Under the pieces are notes generated by a model. It did no database searches, was not told where the DNA came from, and saw only the letters and a list, made by a program, of their open reading frames with translations. A DNA stretch of 64,000 nucleotides from Rhytidiadelphus loreus (Eukaryota; Streptophyta; Bryopsida; Hypnales; Hylocomiaceae). The translations under genes were made by a program, and so were the position numbers. This document shows, one piece after another, positions 60,767 through 64,000 of the stretch. The DNA is taken from the NCBI GenBank assembly GCA_947034895.1, contig OX344763.1:28767025-28831024 (forward strand), given 5' to 3'. The stretch's first letter is position 1. The number at the start of each line of letters is the position of its first letter.

Positions 60767-63700
60767 CTACAAACCTGAAGGGAAGTTGTTAACTTGCCCT
60801 TGCTCCAACACGGTTTGTCCATTTGCCTTGTAGCTCACTCTCAACTTCATCACCAAAGCTTTCTGCAAAATTATTCAGCGTAAGAACACTGAGACAAGCC
60901 TTCTCCTGCAGAGGAGCTCCTAAGATTTCGAAAGGTGAACATCCCACATCAATGATTTAGGTTCGAAGAGAATAGAGAACGACAGGCACCTGTCCATGCG
61001 CATTGTTGGTGACTTTGATCACTTGAGAAACGGAGTTGCTTGAATTTGGAGGGAGAGTTGCACTTGTAGCAGGCTCCAACTGCAATTGGATAAACTGCGA
61101 AGAGAATAACGTGGAATAGGTTAGATTGCAGAAAAAGGTACCAATTTCAACAGGAGAAACTGCCAATAGGATGATTCGTTCACAGCACTGAACCTACATG
61201 CAACTAGCACCGAAAAGAAGACCATATTCACCACGTTGAGGTCGTTTAATTTTCAGGAAAGGCAACCACACCAACTAGAAATAGTAAACTTCCCAAACAA
61301 AACTACGAGTAATAAGTGGCTGGTAGATCACAACTTAACAAAATAAGGGAAGTGTAAGCAAAGTACCTTTGGAACTGCTGCTTGAAAAACAAAATCTTTG
61401 TAAGGATTCGATGACAGGTTACTGTAGGAGGCCTTGATGACAGTGGTTTTCGGTGACTCGAGGGATTTCGTGAAGTCGAATGAAATCTTTAACCCACTTG
61501 TTTGCATGGCAATAACGGAAGGGACACCTGACAAGGAACAACATTGATATAAATAAAAGTCACAAGGACAAAATCACAATTATATAATGCTACTGCACAA
61601 TATAACAGTTTGGAGATCAACTTCAACACAATAATGAGCGGTATAGCGGTATGCACGAGGCGCGAAGCAATAGAAGATGATTAGGTGTTACACTTACCTG
61701 GAGCAGATGTAGGTGAAGGCGCAGGTGCAGACATTGCTGAGGATGTAAGATCAGCGAAGGGATCCACAACTGCAGGGGGACCTTTGGGTGTGCCACCATC
61801 AAGAGAAAGGTTGCCCAACGGAGACTTTGCAACGGGATCATCTAGTAGCCCTGCCAGTGAGGAATTGGTGGCTGTAGATGTCGGTGGAGCTGGTCCATCT
61901 AATGACAAAAGGTCCAACAACATACCTGCCCCTCCTGCCGAGTGTTTTACTGCGACACAATATAGAAACAGACTCAGTGGGCTTGTAGCAGAATGAGTGA
62001 AATTGGAAGGAATCCTAAAAGACGATTTTGGACTGATTTCCCACCTATGGTATGTTCTGGCTTCTCAATTAAGATGCCGGTAGAGGGTAGACGCACCGAA
62101 AACCAAGAAAGTGGAGACTTAACTTTCAGTCTACACTCAAAACCTTGTATGAAAGCGAACTGCAATTTGATCAAGCAAGAACTGGGTAGCATCAAGTACC
62201 TGGAGAAATAATAGAGTTACTACCACCCATAGGCCCGGCACCAAGAAGATCTAACAAGGTATCCCCTGCAGATTTCGATGGAGAGGATGGCTGCTCATCC
62301 GTGAAGCTAAGCAGATCCATAAGGTTACTAGTGGCAGTAGATTGTTTTCCGTTTGCTTGTTTGGGATGACCATTGCCGTTGGCCTCTGATACTACAGCAG
62401 CAGTAGTATGGTGCCCATCAACGCCCATTTCATGTTTCGCGGAATATGTAGCTTCATCTAAAACTGGCATCCTCTCCACAAGCGCTGCCCTGATAACGAA
62501 ATCAAAGACAAGTGAAAGTAAGCGGACTTGCTAGGAGCAAAGATAAAACGAGTAAGCACAGCCGTTGGAACAAAACTCTTACGGAATACTAGATTGCCAG
62601 CATCCTGATTGGAAGCGTAGCAAGTTTGGTGCCACCAAATGGGCCTGAAACAAAATTAAGTATCAGAATAACTATCTGTGGGATACAGCTTATTATAAAC
62701 TCAACCATAAACATAACATAACATAACAGCAAAAGCAGGTTAGAATACTAACTTGATATCATTGTGCTTGGTAAGGATTGACCCAAACTCAATAGCTCGT
62801 TGCTGCAACTCCAGTACTACACTCCCCTTGTACTCCAAGATCAACGCCTTGATGCGCCTGCAAGAAGGCACACATAAACCTCAGCAACGATTAGACAACG
62901 ATAAACCTCGGCAGCAAAGACACTGTAAGTCTAACCAGATGTACGTATCAAGAAACAGAAAAGACAAGCTGAATACAACACAATCATGGAGTATCCTAAA
63001 GAATCACGCACTATACCGTAAACACCGAAGGTTCATACAATGTCAGTGCACTAACATATGGTACCGACATGAATTAGTCTCCAACTTACTCAGCACAGTC
63101 AGGAAAACGAGAAGATAGTTTCAGGAGTGCTGTAAGTGCAAATGCTACAGTAGTGGATGTGATTCTTGAGTCTTTCAAGACACTTTCAACAACGTCCACG
63201 ACATCGGACTCGGTTACCTGTTGCAACACCACACGACCATTCAATTTAATCCATGAAATACCTTCCAATTAATCAAGGTTAGTCAAGATTAACCCATTTA
63301 AGGATGAACCATGCACCCTTGAAAGAAGACAATGAAATCATTTCCTAACTCGCCTTATATATGTTACGAGGACCACCAAAAGCTGCCACGAGAACAGGAC
63401 TTCAAACACAAACCTAAGTTCTTTAAAGCAATACAGTGTGCACAAGCAATCCAAGCCAAAAACATACAGTTAACGGTTCTTCGCCGTCCAACTCAATTGC
63501 ATTGTTAACAAGCATCTCTCCATACTCGCCAATGCACCAAACAGTGACTTGTCCAAGACTTTCCTGCACTTACACAACAAGAGCTTAGTGGAGGTGCTTC
63601 TGAATAACACTTGCTTGGTGAGTATACTAACACTTCCATCACGTCCATTAAATGCATGTTAATCTTCACAAAAAATATTGAGCCGCTTGATGAACTGCAT

Positions 63701-64000
63701 TGAAAATGACAGAAAATATATGAAATATGAAATATTTTCACCCCACTCCGGGTGCGTTAAGCATGTTAAAAGCGACAGCTGGTTCTAGTATTCCATGTCC
63801 GGAATCTGTGAATTTAGAATAGCTCGTATATGCAGTAAGTTGCCCCCCGACAGTATCTCCCGCATACGACAGCCCCATCATCACTACTCACATGCCGTCA
63901 ATATCTCATGAAGAGTGAAATACCTGTCCGTCCCATGCTTGAAACACACGATACAGGGTTCGAACTGTGTAACCTTGAAGATCATTTGCATTGCTTATAA
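60767..64000 (-). CDS. AP1G: AP-1 complex gamma-adaptin, C-terminal 435 residues (gene runs off the window)
   Basis: Large subunit of the clathrin adaptor AP-1, which sorts cargo at the trans-Golgi network/early endosome. Exons, transcription order: 63924-64000 (partial), 63468-63563, 63090-63217, 62753-62857, 62200-62489, 61698-61949, 61367-61527, 60990-61094 and 60767-60862. Splice sites are GT..AG and phases agree throughout. The trunk end shows GYTVRTLYRVFQAWDGQ, VTVWCIGEYGEMLVNN, DVVDVVESVL, ALLKLSSRFPDCAERIK and VERMPVLDEATY, all typical of plant gamma-adaptins. The hinge carries clathrin-box-like motifs (LMDLLSF, LLDLLGAG, LLDLLSLDG). The gamma-ear follows: LKISFDFTKS, DFVFQAAVPK, LEPATSATLPPNSS, IKVTNNAHGQ, ALVMKLRVSYKANG and the terminal VNNFPSGL. 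The Arabidopsis relatives are about 870 residues, so roughly half is outside. One intron plus exon was copied to 38341-38613. Confidence 0.97.

Noticed and set aside
62582..62646. AG..GT-bounded segment that could be an extra adaptin exon
   Set aside because: Joining 62753-62857 directly to 62200-62489 gives the expected KHNDIKAALVERMPVLDEAT junction; including the segment would not match the family.
1..64000. CRISPR arrays, tRNA or rRNA genes
   Set aside because: Tandem repeats here are transposon or minisatellite units without CRISPR spacing; no tRNA cloverleaf or rRNA core was recognised by eye, although a tRNA scan was not possible.

Overview
The window reads as nuclear DNA of a land plant. 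It is AT-rich, has two intron-split genes with GT/AG boundaries, and carries long gene-free stretches filled with DNA transposons. Both genes match plant families: an AUX1/LAX auxin influx carrier and an AP-1 gamma-adaptin with the plant-type hinge. GC-rich, CpG-containing blocks with CTAG, GATC and GCCTGCCTGC runs around the first gene suggest a seedless plant, perhaps a bryophyte. That placement is a guess; no species was identified.

Layout. 1-25 kb: gene desert with a 3.4-kb MULE-type element (826-4257), CACTA-like elements, and many short elements ending in TTAA-CCCYTAAAGG, some nested. Two GC-rich islands without a recognisable gene lie at about 5.66-6.16 and 20.47-22.11 kb. 25.5-31.35 kb: AUX/LAX gene on + (eight coding exons, 484 residues) behind a GC-rich leader. 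31.4-60 kb: second desert with a long inverted repeat, an (AT)n tract, a broken copy of part of the neighbouring adaptin gene, a 296-bp element with a 4-bp target duplication, three intact-ended or near-intact CACTA-type elements, a second MULE copy in opposite orientation, a decayed Tc1-type transposase, tandem arrays and more TTAA elements. 60.77-64 kb: the 3' part of the gamma-adaptin gene on -, running off the right edge.

The main result is how legible the transposon biology is. At least four terminal signatures recur: (1) TTAA | CCCYTAAAGG, piggyBac-like, with one nested insertion whose empty site can be read in three paralogous copies; (2) CACTA(G/A/T)AAGAAA with 3-bp duplications; (3) TA | AGGTRGG, mariner/Tc1-like; (4) CAACGATGCTAG / CGGGGATGCTAG, MULE-like with 9-10-bp duplications and an internal array of about 60-bp units, each holding a GC palindrome centred on GTTAAC. 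A single-frame but stop-riddled Tc1-type transposase is the only recognisable transposase. The two host genes have no evident functional link beyond both serving membrane traffic: AUX/LAX proteins are plasma-membrane cargo, and AP-1 sorts cargo at the trans-Golgi/early endosome.
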